This document shows, one piece after another, positions 8,759-19,490 of a stretch of DNA of 64,000 nucleotides. The first letter of the stretch is position 1; every line of letters starts with the position of its first letter. Where the stretch lies: contig JAIEOV010000055.1 of NCBI GenBank assembly GCA_019750135.1, positions 1 through 64,000 on the forward strand, written 5' to 3'. This DNA comes from Reyranella sp. (GTDB taxonomy: Bacteria; Pseudomonadota; Alphaproteobacteria; Reyranellales; Reyranellaceae). Below the pieces are notes generated by a model. That model made no database searches. It saw only the letters and a program-made list of their open reading frames with translations, and had not been told where the DNA came from. Both the position numbers and the translations under genes were made by a program.

Positions 8759-9427
8759 CTATTTCATCTCGTAGCTTTCGATCAGCCAGGGCTCGTTCTT
8801 GGCGGCATCGACCCATTCCTTCATCGGCGGATAGGCCAGCACCGCCTTGCAGTAGGCATCGGTATCGGAATCCATCTGTACGGCGTAGGTCCTGAGCCGC
8901 GTCACCACCGGCGCATACATCGCATCGGCAGCGGTGAAATGGCCGAACAGGAAACCGTCATCCTTGGGGGCGGCGCCGGCAAAGCGCTTGCGGCAATCGC
9001 GCCACATCGAGGTGATGCGCTCGATCTCGGCGCGTACCGCGGGCGTCATGCCCTTGCCCGGATACGATGCGCGGATGTTCATCGGCATGTTGTTGCGCAG
9101 CTCGAGGAAGCCCGCATGCATCTCGGTCGAGAGCGAGCGGGCATGGGCGCGCGCCGCCACGGCGGCCGGCCACAGCAGCGCCTCGGGCTTCAGGTCGTTG
9201 AGGTATTCGCCGATCGCGAGCGATTCCCACACCGCCAAGCCGCGATGCAACAGCACCGGCACGCGCCCAGAGGGCGAATGCTTGCGGATGGTCGGCTGCG
9301 TCTCCGGCAGATCGAGCGGGACCACGATCTCCTCGAACTCGATGCCGGCGGCCTTGGCCATCAGCCAGCCGCGCAGCGACCATGAAGAATAGTTCTTGTT
9401 GCCGATCACCAGCGTGAAGTCGGCCAT
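8759..9427 (-). CDS. Glutathione S-transferase family protein
   Basis: 222 residues from ATG 9427, which has a strong AAGGAGGG site a few bases upstream; the longer frame to 9478 is not needed. The N-terminal thioredoxin-like domain begins with F-T-L-V-I-G-N-K-N-Y-S-S-W-S-L-R, where a Ser is the likely glutathione-activating residue. The S-G-R-V-P-V-L segment holds the cis-Pro, and the W-E-S-L-A-I-G-E-Y motif contacts glutathione. The all-helical C-terminal domain includes F-T-A-A-D-A-M-Y-A-P, typical of the family N-capping box. It is a cytosolic enzyme for glutathione conjugation or reduction, substrate unknown. Confidence 0.9.
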   Translation of the reverse strand: MADFTLVIGNKNYSSWSLRGWLMAKAAGIEFEEIVVPLDLPETQPTIRKHSPSGRVPVLLHRGLAVWESLAIGEYLNDLKPEALLWPAAVAARAHARSLSTEMHAGFLELRNNMPMNIRASYPGKGMTPAVRAEIERITSMWRDCRKRFAGAAPKDDGFLFGHFTAADAMYAPVVTRLRTYAVQMDSDTDAYCKAVLAYPPMKEWVDAAKNEPWLIESYEMK

Positions 9428-9493
9428 ACGCCCTCCTTGCCAGCGCCGTACTTTGGCCGGCAATGTTAACCGTTGCACTACAGATTTGTGAGC

Positions 9494-10891
9494 ATGTCCA
9501 TGGCGCTGCCCTTCGTCGACCGGTCATCTTCTTCATTGCCCATACAGATTGTCGGACAATCGTCGTGGCGTAAGTGGCTCAAGGAGCAGAGCGCGGCGCG
9601 CCGCGGCTGGCTCGAATCGACCGGCGTCATCGGCAAGGCCGGCGATCTCGCCGTGCTGCCCGGCCGCGACGGCAAGGCCGCCGGTGCAGTGCTTGTGCTC
9701 TCGGCCAGGCCCAGCCTCTGGGACTTCGGCGCGCTCGCGACCCGGCTGCCGGCCGGCACCTGGCGGCTCGCTTCCGATACCGCGCCGGTCTCGGCGACCG
9801 ATGCTGCCGTGGCGATCGGTCTTGGCACCTGGCGCTTCGAACGCTATCGGACCAACAAGGGCAAGTCGGGCACGGTCAAGATCCTGTGGCCACAGGGCGT
9901 CGACAAGGCGCGCGCCACGGCGATGATCGAGGCGATCTCGATGGCGCGCGATCTCATCACCACGCCGTCATCCGATATGGGGCCGGCCGAGCTCGCGGCC
10001 GCGGCGCAGGAGCTCGCCAAGACGCACAAGGCCAGGATCAAGGTGATCGTGGGCGACGATCTCCTGAAGCAGAACTATCCCATGGTGCATGCGGTCGGCC
10101 GCGCCAGCACGCGCGCGCCGCGGCTGATCGACCTGACCTGGGGCAAGGACAGCGATCCCAAGGTGACGCTGGTCGGCAAGGGCGTGTGCTTCGACACCGG
10201 CGGCCTCGACCTCAAGCCGGCCAGCGGCATGCTGATGATGAAGAAGGACATGGGCGGCGCCGCCACGGTGATGGCGGTCGCGTCGATGGTCATGGCGGCC
10301 AAGCTGCCGGTACGCCTCAGGCTGCTGGTGCCGGCGGTCGAGAACAGCGTGTCGGGCAACGCCTTCCGGCCGATGGACGTGGTGCCGACGCGCAAGGGCA
10401 TCACCGTCGAGATCGGCAACACCGACGCCGAGGGCCGCCTGATCCTGTGCGACGCCCTCCACGAGGGTGCGTCGGAGAAGCCCACCATGATGGTCGATTG
10501 CGCCACGCTGACGGGCGCGGCGCGCGTGGCGCTGGGCACCGACCTGCCGGCGCTGTTCTGCAACGACGATGCGCTGGCCGACGATCTTGTGGCGGCGGGC
10601 AAGGCCGTGACCGACCCGATGTGGCGCATGCCGCTGTTCGCGGGCTACCGACGTCTGCTCGACAGCAAGGTCGCCGACATCAACAACGCGCCAAGTGTCG
10701 CCTTCGGCGGCGCCATCACGGCGGCGCTCTACCTGCAGGAGTTCGTGCCCGACGACGTGCCGTGGGCGCATTTCGACATGATGGCCTGGAACAACATGAA
10801 CCGCCCGGGCCGGCCGGAAGGCGGCGAGGCCCAGGCCGCCCGCGCGATCTTTGCCGCGATCGAGATGCGGGTCGGCGCTGCCGTCACCTGA
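9494..10891 (+). CDS. Leucyl aminopeptidase family (M17) metallopeptidase
   Basis: 465 residues if the ATG at 9494 is used; ATG 9500 and TTG 9473 are alternatives. The C-terminal catalytic domain carries V-G-K-G-V-C-F-D-T-G-G-L-D-L-K-P, where Lys and Asp bind the two metals, and the diagnostic N-T-D-A-E-G-R-L octapeptide at about residues 309-316. The N-terminal domain is divergent, as in the short M17 members of Alphaproteobacteria. It is a cytoplasmic, dizinc/manganese exopeptidase releasing N-terminal amino acids during peptide turnover. It overlaps the 3' end of the TauE gene by eight bases on the opposite strand. Confidence 0.92.
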   Translation: MSMALPFVDRSSSSLPIQIVGQSSWRKWLKEQSAARRGWLESTGVIGKAGDLAVLPGRDGKAAGAVLVLSARPSLWDFGALATRLPAGTWRLASDTAPVSATDAAVAIGLGTWRFERYRTNKGKSGTVKILWPQGVDKARATAMIEAISMARDLITTPSSDMGPAELAAAAQELAKTHKARIKVIVGDDLLKQNYPMVHAVGRASTRAPRLIDLTWGKDSDPKVTLVGKGVCFDTGGLDLKPASGMLMMKKDMGGAATVMAVASMVMAAKLPVRLRLLVPAVENSVSGNAFRPMDVVPTRKGITVEIGNTDAEGRLILCDALHEGASEKPTMMVDCATLTGAARVALGTDLPALFCNDDALADDLVAAGKAVTDPMWRMPLFAGYRRLLDSKVADINNAPSVAFGGAITAALYLQEFVPDDVPWAHFDMMAWNNMNRPGRPEGGEAQAARAIFAAIEMRVGAAVT

Positions 10892-11588
10892 GCAGCGCCG
10901 CCAGCCCGGCCGCGAACAGCAGCAACAGGGTCGCCCGGCGATAATTCTGCTTCGGCAGGATCTCGAACAGGCGGTTGCCGGTGCGAACGGCCACGATGTA
11001 GGGCAGGCCGACCAGGCATCCCAGCAGCAGCGAGCGCCACGACAGGGCGCCGCCGACGGCGAGGAAGGCCAGGGTCACGAACACCATGCCCGTGATCGCC
11101 GCGATCAGCGATCCGCGTTGCCGCTTGGCTTCGACCGGAGCGGCCATGAAGTAGACAACGGCCGGCGGGCCGCCCTGCCCGGTGGCGCCGGCAAGAAAGC
11201 CGCAGAGCCCGCCGAAGAAGCTGCTGGTCAGCACGGTGCGCGCGCCCTTGTAGGTCCAACCCAGCCCCAGGATGGCTGCCGCCGTGAGCGTGCTCGCGCC
11301 GACGATGCGCCGCAGCAACTCGGCCTCGCTCTTCACCAGCACCATGACGCCGAGGGGCATCGCCACGGCGATGGCGACGATGAAGGGCAGGCACTCGGCC
11401 CACACGGCGTTCCGCACGGCCTGGCGCGCGACCGACAGTTGACCGAACACGGCAGCCACATTGGTCACGGCGACCGCCTCGACCGGGCTGAGGAACAGGC
11501 CCAGCAAGGGCACCATCAAGAGCGCGCCGCCGAAGCCCGAGTAGCCATGCACGACCCCTGACAGCATCACGGTCGCGCCCGTCAGCAA
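10884..11588 (-). CDS. TauE/SafE family sulfite/organosulfonate exporter-like permease
   Basis: 234 residues with seven or eight predicted helices. The first helix holds V-H-G-Y-S-G-F-G-G-A-L-L and the second repeat F-L-A-G-A-T-G-Q-G-G-P-P, the two glycine-rich half-signatures of the TauE/SafE family. Members carry sulfite, sulfoacetate or other small anions across the inner membrane. The frame opens only after a stop inside the upstream gene and has no ATG near its start; TTG 11588 is the best candidate. It starts 28 bases after the dehydrogenase stop, so the two genes may share a transcript. Substrate unknown. Confidence 0.85.
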   Translation of the reverse strand: MLTGATVMLSGVVHGYSGFGGALLMVPLLGLFLSPVEAVAVTNVAAVFGQLSVARQAVRNAVWAECLPFIVAIAVAMPLGVMVLVKSEAELLRRIVGASTLTAAAILGLGWTYKGARTVLTSSFFGGLCGFLAGATGQGGPPAVVYFMAAPVEAKRQRGSLIAAITGMVFVTLAFLAVGGALSWRSLLLGCLVGLPYIVAVRTGNRLFEILPKQNYRRATLLLLFAAGLAALLR

Positions 11589-11616
11589 GAGCAGGGCGGG
11601 GTCGAGCAGGTCCAGC

Positions 11617-12552
11617 TCAGTAGCCCGTCTTCGGGTCGACCGTGTTGATCAGCGCCTGTCCCGAGCGCAGGCGCTTGATGTTCTCGATGATCCCCGGCGA
11701 GGCGGTGCGCGGGTTGGTGGCGCCGGCGATGTGCGGCGTCACATGGACCTTGGGATGGGTCCAGTAGCGATGGTCGGCCGGCAGCGGCTCGGTGTTGAAG
11801 ACGTCGAGCGCCGCACCGGCGAGATGGCCCGAATCGAGCGCCGCCAGCAGCGCCTCGTCGACGACGTGGCCGCCGCGCGCCATGTTGATGAAATAGGCAT
11901 CCTTGGGCAGCCGGGCGAAGGCCGCGGCATCGAGAATGCCGCGGGTGTCGCGCGTGAGCGGCAGGACATCGACCAGGATGTCCGTGCGCGCCAGGAACTT
12001 CTCGAAGCCGTCCTTGCCGTGGAAGGTTTCTATGTTGGGCAGCGCCCGGGCCGTGCGGCTCCAGCCTGCCGTCGGAAAGCCCAGCGCCGCGAATTTCTTG
12101 GCCGTGTCCTGGCCGATCGTGCCCAGCCCCATGACGCCGACGCGACGATGGATGGTGTCGACGAAGTCGAGCTGCTTCCACTCCCTGGCGCGCTGGCTCG
12201 CGGCGTACTTGTCGATGTCGCGATGATGGCGCAGCGCCCAGAAGATCGCGTATTCGCTCATCTGGCCGACCAGCCCGTCGTCCATGATGCGCACGATCGG
12301 TATGTCGGCGGGCAATTTGTCGTCGGCCAGCAGATGGTCGACGCCCATGCCCAGCGACACGATCAGCTTGATGTTCCTGAACGAGGCGATCAGCCCACGG
12401 TCGGGCTTCCAGGCCAGGGCGATCTCGATGTCGTCCGTGTTCCCGAGCTTGTCGAGGGTGCGGTAATCGATGGGCCCGAGCGCCTCTTCGAGAACTTTTT
12501 TCCAGTGCAGGCCGTCGGTATCGCGGCTGATGTAAGCGATTGCGTGTGACAC
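11617..12552 (-). CDS. D-2-hydroxyacid dehydrogenase (glyoxylate/hydroxypyruvate reductase type)
   Basis: 311 residues starting at GTG 12552. The NAD(P)-binding motif is G-L-G-T-I-G near residue 142. The R-G-G-H-V-V-D-E block gives the substrate-binding Arg region, A-A-L-D-V-F-N-T-E-P-L the catalytic Glu, and H-V-T-P-H-I-A-G the catalytic His. These match the GhrA-like branch, which reduces glyoxylate or hydroxypyruvate in the cytoplasm. It lies between the TAXI binding-protein gene (eight-base gap) and the TauE gene, so the three may be co-transcribed; a shared alpha-keto or hydroxy acid substrate is possible but unproven. Confidence 0.92.
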   Translation of the reverse strand: MSHAIAYISRDTDGLHWKKVLEEALGPIDYRTLDKLGNTDDIEIALAWKPDRGLIASFRNIKLIVSLGMGVDHLLADDKLPADIPIVRIMDDGLVGQMSEYAIFWALRHHRDIDKYAASQRAREWKQLDFVDTIHRRVGVMGLGTIGQDTAKKFAALGFPTAGWSRTARALPNIETFHGKDGFEKFLARTDILVDVLPLTRDTRGILDAAAFARLPKDAYFINMARGGHVVDEALLAALDSGHLAGAALDVFNTEPLPADHRYWTHPKVHVTPHIAGATNPRTASPGIIENIKRLRSGQALINTVDPKTGY

Positions 12553-12560
12553 GCCTCACA

Positions 12561-13526
12561 TTACTTCGGCAGCGCCCCCGGGTCGAGCTTGATGCCCTTT
12601 TCCTTGTAGTACTTCACCGCGCCGGGATGGAACGGCAGGAAGGAATTGCGGCTGGCATTGGCCGCTATCGTCTCTTTTGCGGCCGGATGGGCGCGCACCA
12701 TGGCGGCGTTATTCTCCAGGATCGTCTTGGTGATCGTGTAGGCGAGGTTGTCGCTCATGTCCTTGTTGGTGATCGAGAAGTTGAACAGGCCCACTGTCTT
12801 CTGATCGGTCGGTTGCTGCTTGTAGGTCCCCTTGGGAATGACCGCCTCGGTGAATTCCGGCAGGCTCTTGCGGATGGCAGCGATCTCGGGATCGGTCCAC
12901 GCGAAGAAGACGACCTGCTGGGCGGCGTCGAGCTCGCTGAAGGTCGGCACGGGAATGCCGGCGCCGAAGCAGAAGGCGTCGATGACGCCGTCGTTCAACA
13001 GGTTGGCCATGTCGGCGCTCTGGCCGTTGCGCGTCTGCACCTTGAGGCCCAACGCCTCGAAGATCAGCGGGAAATAGGTGCCGGCGGTGCCGGCCTTGGG
13101 GCCGGTGCCGACCGTCTTGCCGTCGAGCTGCTTGAAGCTCGCGATACCCGATTTCTTCAGCGCCACGCACTGCAGCGGCGTGTCGTACATCGGAAAGAGC
13201 GCGCGCACGTTCTCGTATTTCTTGCCGCGGGTCCAGGCGCCGGTGCCGGTCAGGCCCTGCAGCGCCACGCCCATGGTCACCATGCCGAGCGCGATCTTCC
13301 CGTCGTCGATCATGATCATGTTCTGGTTCGGCCCCTGGGTCTGCTGGGGCACGACCTGCAGCTTGGCCTTTTCCGTCAGGATCCTGGCCATCGCTTCGCC
13401 GACGACGAAGTAGGTGCCGCCGCCCGACGCGGTGCCCAGGGTCAGCGTGGTCGATTGGGCGAAAGCGGTTGTGACGCAAAGCAGCGTGGCCGCGATGAAG
13501 GTCGTAGCGAGGCGAACGGCGCCCAT
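12561..13526 (-). CDS. TAXI family TRAP transporter solute-binding protein
   Basis: 321 residues with a Sec signal peptide ending at about T-A-F-A-Q. The mature protein begins L-T-L-G-T-A-S-G-G-G-T-Y-F-V-V-G, the conserved opening of TAXI proteins. The family captures small carboxylates such as glutamate or 2-oxoglutarate in the periplasm for a fused DctQM permease. No TRAP membrane component is in the window, so this receptor is an orphan here, or it works with a permease elsewhere. The gene is eight bases upstream of the hydroxyacid dehydrogenase gene, hinting at a shared substrate. Confidence 0.9.
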   Translation of the reverse strand: MGAVRLATTFIAATLLCVTTAFAQSTTLTLGTASGGGTYFVVGEAMARILTEKAKLQVVPQQTQGPNQNMIMIDDGKIALGMVTMGVALQGLTGTGAWTRGKKYENVRALFPMYDTPLQCVALKKSGIASFKQLDGKTVGTGPKAGTAGTYFPLIFEALGLKVQTRNGQSADMANLLNDGVIDAFCFGAGIPVPTFSELDAAQQVVFFAWTDPEIAAIRKSLPEFTEAVIPKGTYKQQPTDQKTVGLFNFSITNKDMSDNLAYTITKTILENNAAMVRAHPAAKETIAANASRNSFLPFHPGAVKYYKEKGIKLDPGALPK

Positions 13527-13616
13527 CCCTGAATTCCACTCTCGTCAAGCGGCGTGGTTCTTATCGATTTCAGATTCGCCGGAAACCCGGCCCAAGTCCA
13601 CAGCCGCGAATGCAGA

Positions 13617-15259
<1,643 letters not shown>

Positions 15260-15263
<4 letters not shown>

Positions 15264-16279
15264 ACCAGCACCTTGCGCGGATTGAAGGCGTCGCGCACGG
15301 CCTCGCCGATGAATACCAGCAGGGACAGCATGAGGGCGATGATGATGAAGCCGGTGAAGGCGAGCCACGGCGCGTTGAGGTTGTTCTTGCCCTGCAGCAG
15401 GAGCTCGCCCAGCGACGGCGAGCCGACAGGCAGGCCGAACCCCAGGAAGTCGAGCGACGTCAGGGTGGTGACGGAGCCGGCCAGGATGAAGGGCAGGTAG
15501 GTGAGGCTGGCGGTCATGGCGTTGGGAAGGATGTGCCGGAACATGATGCGGGCGTCCATCATACCCAGCGCCCGGGCGGCCCGGACATAGTCGAAATTGC
15601 GCCCGCGCAGGAACTCGGCCCGTACCAGCCCGACCAGGGCCATCCAGCTGAACAGCAGCATGATGCCTAAGAGCACCCAGAAGCCCGGTTGGATGAAGCT
15701 CGCCAGGATGATCAGGAGATAGAGGGTCGGCATGCTCGACCAGATCTCCATGAAGCGCTGGATCGAAAGGTCGGTCAGGCCGCCGAAATAGCCCTGCACG
15801 GCGCCGGCGACGATGCCGATGATCGAGCTCAAAAGCGTGAGCGCCAGGCCGAACAGCACGGAGATGCGGAAGCCGTAGATCAGGCGGGCCAGGACGTCGC
15901 GCGCCTGGTCGTCGGTGCCGAGCGGATGGCGCCACGACGGCGGCTGCAGCGCCTTGCGGTCCTCGCCCTTCAGCACCGTGTTGTAGCTGTAGGGAATCGG
16001 CGGCCACACGATCCAGCCCTTGGCCTCGATCAGCTTCTGCACCTCCTGGTCGGTGTAGACGGTGTTGGTCGGGAAATCGCCGCCGAAGGTCGTCTCGGGA
16101 TAGTCGCGCACCAGGGGCGAATAGAAGCTGCCGTCGTAGTAGATGAGGATCGGCTTGTCGTTGGCCAGGAGTTCGGCGAACAGCGACAGGAAGAACAGCA
16201 ACCCGAAGACCACCAGCGAGTACATGCCGCGCTTGCTCGAGCGGAAGGCGGCCAGCCGGCGGCGATTGAGGGGAGTCAT
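15260..16279 (-). CDS. yejE: Peptide/microcin C ABC importer permease
   Basis: 339 residues. After an N-terminal helix comes a long periplasmic loop (about residues 45-125) typical of YejE, then five helices with the binding-protein-dependent transport motif (E-A-A-like loop: R-A-A-R-A-L-G-M-M-D, near residue 235) that docks the ATPase. The stop of yejB and this ATG share one base (TGATG at 16277-16281), and its stop overlaps yejF by four bases, so translation is coupled. It is an inner-membrane component of the Yej importer. Confidence 0.95.
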
Positions 16280-17382
16280 CAGCCGCGGGCCTCGAAGTCG
16301 ATGCGCGGATCGACGATCGTGTACATGATGTCGCCCAGGATCCCCATGACCAGGCCGATCAGGCCGAAGAAGTAGAGCGTGCCGAACATGATCGGGTAGT
16401 CGCGGTTGAGCGCGGCCTCGAAGCCCAGCAGGCCGATGCCGTCGAGCGAGAAGATGACCTCGATCAAGAGCGAACCCGTGAACAGCACGCCGATGAAGGC
16501 GGCCGGGAAGCCCGCGATCACGATCAGCATGGCGTTGCGGAAGATGTGCCCATAGAGCACGCGCCGCTCCTCCAGCCCCTTGGCGCGGGCGGTCAGCACG
16601 TACTGCTTGTGGATCTCCTCGAGGAAGGAGTTCTTGGTGAGAAAGGTGAGCGTGGCGAAGCCGCCGATAACCATGGCGCCGATCGGCAGGGCCATGTGCC
16701 AGAAATAGTCGAGCAGCTTGTCGATGAGGTTGAGCTCGGACCAGTCGTCCGAGACCAGGCCGCGCAGGGGAAACCACTTGAAATAGCTGCCGCCTGCGAA
16801 CAGCACGACCAGCAGCAGGGCGAACAGGAACCCCGGGATGGCGTTCAGCACGATCAGCGTCGTCGAGCTTGCGACGTCGAAGCGCGAGCCGTCACGCACC
16901 GCCTTGGCGATGCCGAGCGGGATCGAGATGAAGTAGACCAGCAGCGTCGTCCACAGGCCGAGCGAGATCGACACCGGCATCTTCTCGATCACCAGGTCGA
17001 CGACCTTCTTGTTGCGGAAGAAGCTCTCGCCGAAGTCGAACACCAGGTAGTTCTTCATCATCAGCAGGAAGCGTTCGCCGATCGGCTTGTCGAAGCCGTA
17101 CATCTTCTCGATGCGCTCGATCAGCTCCCTCGGGAGTCCGCGCGCGCCGCGATAGGCCGAGCCGCCGCCGCTGCTGTCGCTCGAGGCGCTGCGCACCGTC
17201 TCGCCGCCGCTCGAGCTGCCCGAGAAGCGCTCGGTGGCATCGACGGCGGTCCCCTGGATCTGTGAGATCATCTGCTCGACCGGCCCGCCGGGCGCCGCCT
17301 GGATGACGAAGAAGTTGATGACCATGATGCCGAGCAGGGTCGGCACCACCAGCATCAGGCGTCGCAGGATGTAGGCTAGCAT
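16279..17382 (-). CDS. yejB: Peptide/microcin C ABC importer permease
   Basis: 367 residues, close to the Escherichia coli protein. The first helix ([18 protein letters not shown]) and the T-A-R-A-K-G-L cytoplasmic docking loop near residue 265 are characteristic. A Ser/Gly-rich low-complexity stretch (about residues 50-80) sits in the first periplasmic loop. Between this gene and yejA lie 175 bases filled with nested palindromes, whereas every later junction in the operon overlaps. That break suggests a different expression level for the binding protein. Confidence 0.95.
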   Translation of the reverse strand: MLAYILRRLMLVVPTLLGIMVINFFVIQAAPGGPVEQMISQIQGTAVDATERFSGSSSGGETVRSASSDSSGGGSAYRGARGLPRELIERIEKMYGFDKPIGERFLLMMKNYLVFDFGESFFRNKKVVDLVIEKMPVSISLGLWTTLLVYFISIPLGIAKAVRDGSRFDVASSTTLIVLNAIPGFLFALLLVVLFAGGSYFKWFPLRGLVSDDWSELNLIDKLLDYFWHMALPIGAMVIGGFATLTFLTKNSFLEEIHKQYVLTARAKGLEERRVLYGHIFRNAMLIVIAGFPAAFIGVLFTGSLLIEVIFSLDGIGLLGFEAALNRDYPIMFGTLYFFGLIGLVMGILGDIMYTIVDPRIDFEARG

Positions 17383-17390
17383 CAGGTCTT

Positions 17391-17547
17391 TGCTGGGAGC
17401 GCGCCACTCCAGTGGCGCTCATGGTCCTGCCGGAGCGCGGACCTCCAGGTCCGCTCATGACTCATGATGCGGACCTGGAGGTCCGCGCTCCGAAGACGCG
17501 CCACTGGAGTGGCGCGCTCCCAGCAATGAGCGGACCTGGAGGTCCGC
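17391..17547. repeat. Nested palindrome island between yejA and yejB
   Basis: Five 18-bp palindromes are packed here: GCGCCACTCCAGTGGCGC at 17401 (type B), GCGGACCTCCAGGTCCGC at 17437 (type A), then both in the opposite orientation at 17469 (A), 17498 (B) and 17530 (A). Segments 17391-17418 and 17498-17525 form a perfect 28-bp inverted repeat. Nested inside, the A pair forms a perfect 22-bp inverted repeat. Each palindrome has an 8-bp stem and a two-base loop. The island could fold into a large hairpin in the yejA-yejB transcript and stabilise the yejA end, as REP elements do in malE-malF; that role is inference. Confidence 0.9.
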
Positions 17548-17557
17548 GCTCCAATGA

Positions 17558-19408
17558 TCACTTGCGCTCCCCGAGGGCCTTGTCCTTGGCCTCGTCGATC
17601 CACCAGGTGTCGAAGGCGACGGGCGAGTACTTGGCGGCCTTGGCCGGCCGGGCGAAGCGGTTCCAGTAGGCGACGTAGGCGGTGTTGCTGTGCCAGTTGG
17701 GCACCACGAAGTGGCTCCACAGCAGCACGCGGTCGAGCGCGCGGGTGACGTTGATCAGGCTCTCGCGGTCGGGCGCGCCGATCAGCGTCTCGATCAGGCT
17801 GTCGATGGCGGCGTCCTTGATGCCGATGGAATTGCGGCTGCCCTTGGTGTCGGCCGCCTTGGAGCCCCAGAAATCGCGCTGCTCGTTGCCCGGCGACAGC
17901 GACTGGCCGAAGCCTTCGACCATCATGTCGTAGTCGAACTCGTCCTCGCGCCGCTTGAACTGAGCGGTGTCGATGGTGCGCACGTTCATGTCGATGCCGA
18001 TGCGCTCGAGGTTCTGCTTGTAGGGCAGCACGACGCGCTCGAAGCTGGCGTCGTTCAGCAGCATCTCGAAGGCGAGCTTCTTGCCCGTCTTGGTCTCGGT
18101 CATCTTGCCGTCCTTGACCTCCCAGCCGGCCTCCTTGAGGAGCGCCAGCGCGCGCCGGGCGAGGTCGCGAGCGTTGCCGGTGCCATCGCTCTCCGGCAGC
18201 TTGAACTCCTTGGTGAAAACCTCTTCGGGGATCTTGCCGCGCAGCGGCTCGAGGTACTTCAGCTCGGCCGCCGTCGGCAGGCCCGACGAGGCAAGCTCGG
18301 AGTTGCCGAAGAACGAAATGTTGCGCTTGTACATCCCGTAGAACAGGTTCTTGTTGGTCCAGGCGAAGTCGAACATGGTGCCGATCGCCTCGCGCACCCG
18401 CCTGTCCTTGAAGAAGTCGCGCCGCGTGTTGAAAGCGAAGCACTGCATGCCGGTCGGCAGCTCGTGCGGGATCTCGGCGCGCTGGATGCGGCCGTCGCGC
18501 ACCGCCGGGATGTCGTAGGCGGTCGCCCAGTTGCGCGCGATGTTCTCCTGGCGGATGTCGATGTCGCCGGCCTTGAAGGCCTCGAACTGCACGGTCACGT
18601 CGCGGTAGTATTCGTAGCGCATGACCTCGAAGTTGTTGCGCCCGCGATTCATCCAGAGGTCCTTGGCCCACCAGTCGTCGACGCGGCGATAGCTGATCGA
18701 GCGGCCGACATCGAAGGAATCGACCTTGTAGGCGCTGCTGCCCAGCGGGATCTCGAGCGACACCTTCTCGAAGTCGCGGTTCGCCCACCATTTGGACGGC
18801 AGGACCGGCAGCTGGCCGATGATCAGCGGCAGCTCCTTGTTGGTGTTGTCGCGGAAGGTGAACAGCACCTTGCGGTCGCCGACCTTCTCGGCCTTCAGCA
18901 CGTCGCCGTAGTAGAAGGCGTAGTTGGGCAGGCCCTTGGCCTTGAGCGTGTCGAAGGTCCAGATCACGTCCTCGACGCTGATCGGCGAGCCGTCATGAAA
19001 GCGCGCCTGCGGCCGCAGCGTGAAGGCCGCCCACGAGCGGTCCTCCGGCCATTCGATGCTCTCGGCGATCAGGCCGTACTCGGTCGAGGCCTCGTCGCGC
19101 GAATTCCAGCAGAGCGTGTCCCAGATCGCCGAGATGCCGGCGGCCGGCACGCTCTTGATGATGAAGGGATGCAGCGAATCGAAAGTGCCGCGGGCGCCCA
19201 GGCGCACCGAGCCGCCCTTCGGGGCGTTGGGATTGAGATAGTCCGGCGGGCCGGCGTCGGCCGGGTATTTCGGCGTGCCGTGCATGGCAAAGCCATGGCT
19301 GACGTTGATCTTCTGCCCGGCTGCCGGGGTCTGCGCCCGCACGATGGCCGGGGCGCCCAGCCACAGAGCTGTGCTGCCCAACAACAAGCCGCGCCGTTTG
19401 ATCGCCAT
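17558..19408 (-). CDS. yejA: Peptide/microcin C ABC importer substrate-binding protein
   Basis: 616 residues with a signal peptide (M-A-I-K-R-R-G-L-L-L-G to A-R-A-Q). It belongs to the extracellular solute-binding family 5 for oligopeptides, shown by the R-P-Q-A-R-F-H-D-G-S-P-I-S-V-E-D-V segment near residue 140. The family binds peptides or peptide-nucleotide antibiotics such as microcin C in the periplasm and hands them to YejBE. It is the first gene of the operon, followed by the palindrome island and then yejBEF. The twin Arg-like N-terminus (K-R-R-G) is not a full Tat motif. Confidence 0.95.
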   Translation of the reverse strand: MAIKRRGLLLGSTALWLGAPAIVRAQTPAAGQKINVSHGFAMHGTPKYPADAGPPDYLNPNAPKGGSVRLGARGTFDSLHPFIIKSVPAAGISAIWDTLCWNSRDEASTEYGLIAESIEWPEDRSWAAFTLRPQARFHDGSPISVEDVIWTFDTLKAKGLPNYAFYYGDVLKAEKVGDRKVLFTFRDNTNKELPLIIGQLPVLPSKWWANRDFEKVSLEIPLGSSAYKVDSFDVGRSISYRRVDDWWAKDLWMNRGRNNFEVMRYEYYRDVTVQFEAFKAGDIDIRQENIARNWATAYDIPAVRDGRIQRAEIPHELPTGMQCFAFNTRRDFFKDRRVREAIGTMFDFAWTNKNLFYGMYKRNISFFGNSELASSGLPTAAELKYLEPLRGKIPEEVFTKEFKLPESDGTGNARDLARRALALLKEAGWEVKDGKMTETKTGKKLAFEMLLNDASFERVVLPYKQNLERIGIDMNVRTIDTAQFKRREDEFDYDMMVEGFGQSLSPGNEQRDFWGSKAADTKGSRNSIGIKDAAIDSLIETLIGAPDRESLINVTRALDRVLLWSHFVVPNWHSNTAYVAYWNRFARPAKAAKYSPVAFDTWWIDEAKDKALGERK

Positions 19409-19490
19409 GCTGGTCCCCGAAGCAAGCCTTTCACTTCATATATAGCGCGCCCGAGTTGGGCCGCACTATGGCCGCCGGGTCAACTCGGTG

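Noticed and set aside
7553-9385. 610-codon plus-strand frame
   Set aside because: Opposes the membrane protein and the glutathione transferase genes; it has a low-complexity Arg/His/Gln-rich translation and no family.
15264-16007. Upstream extension of the yejF frame
   Set aside because: It lies inside yejE in another frame; ATG 15263 with the ATGA overlap is the natural start.
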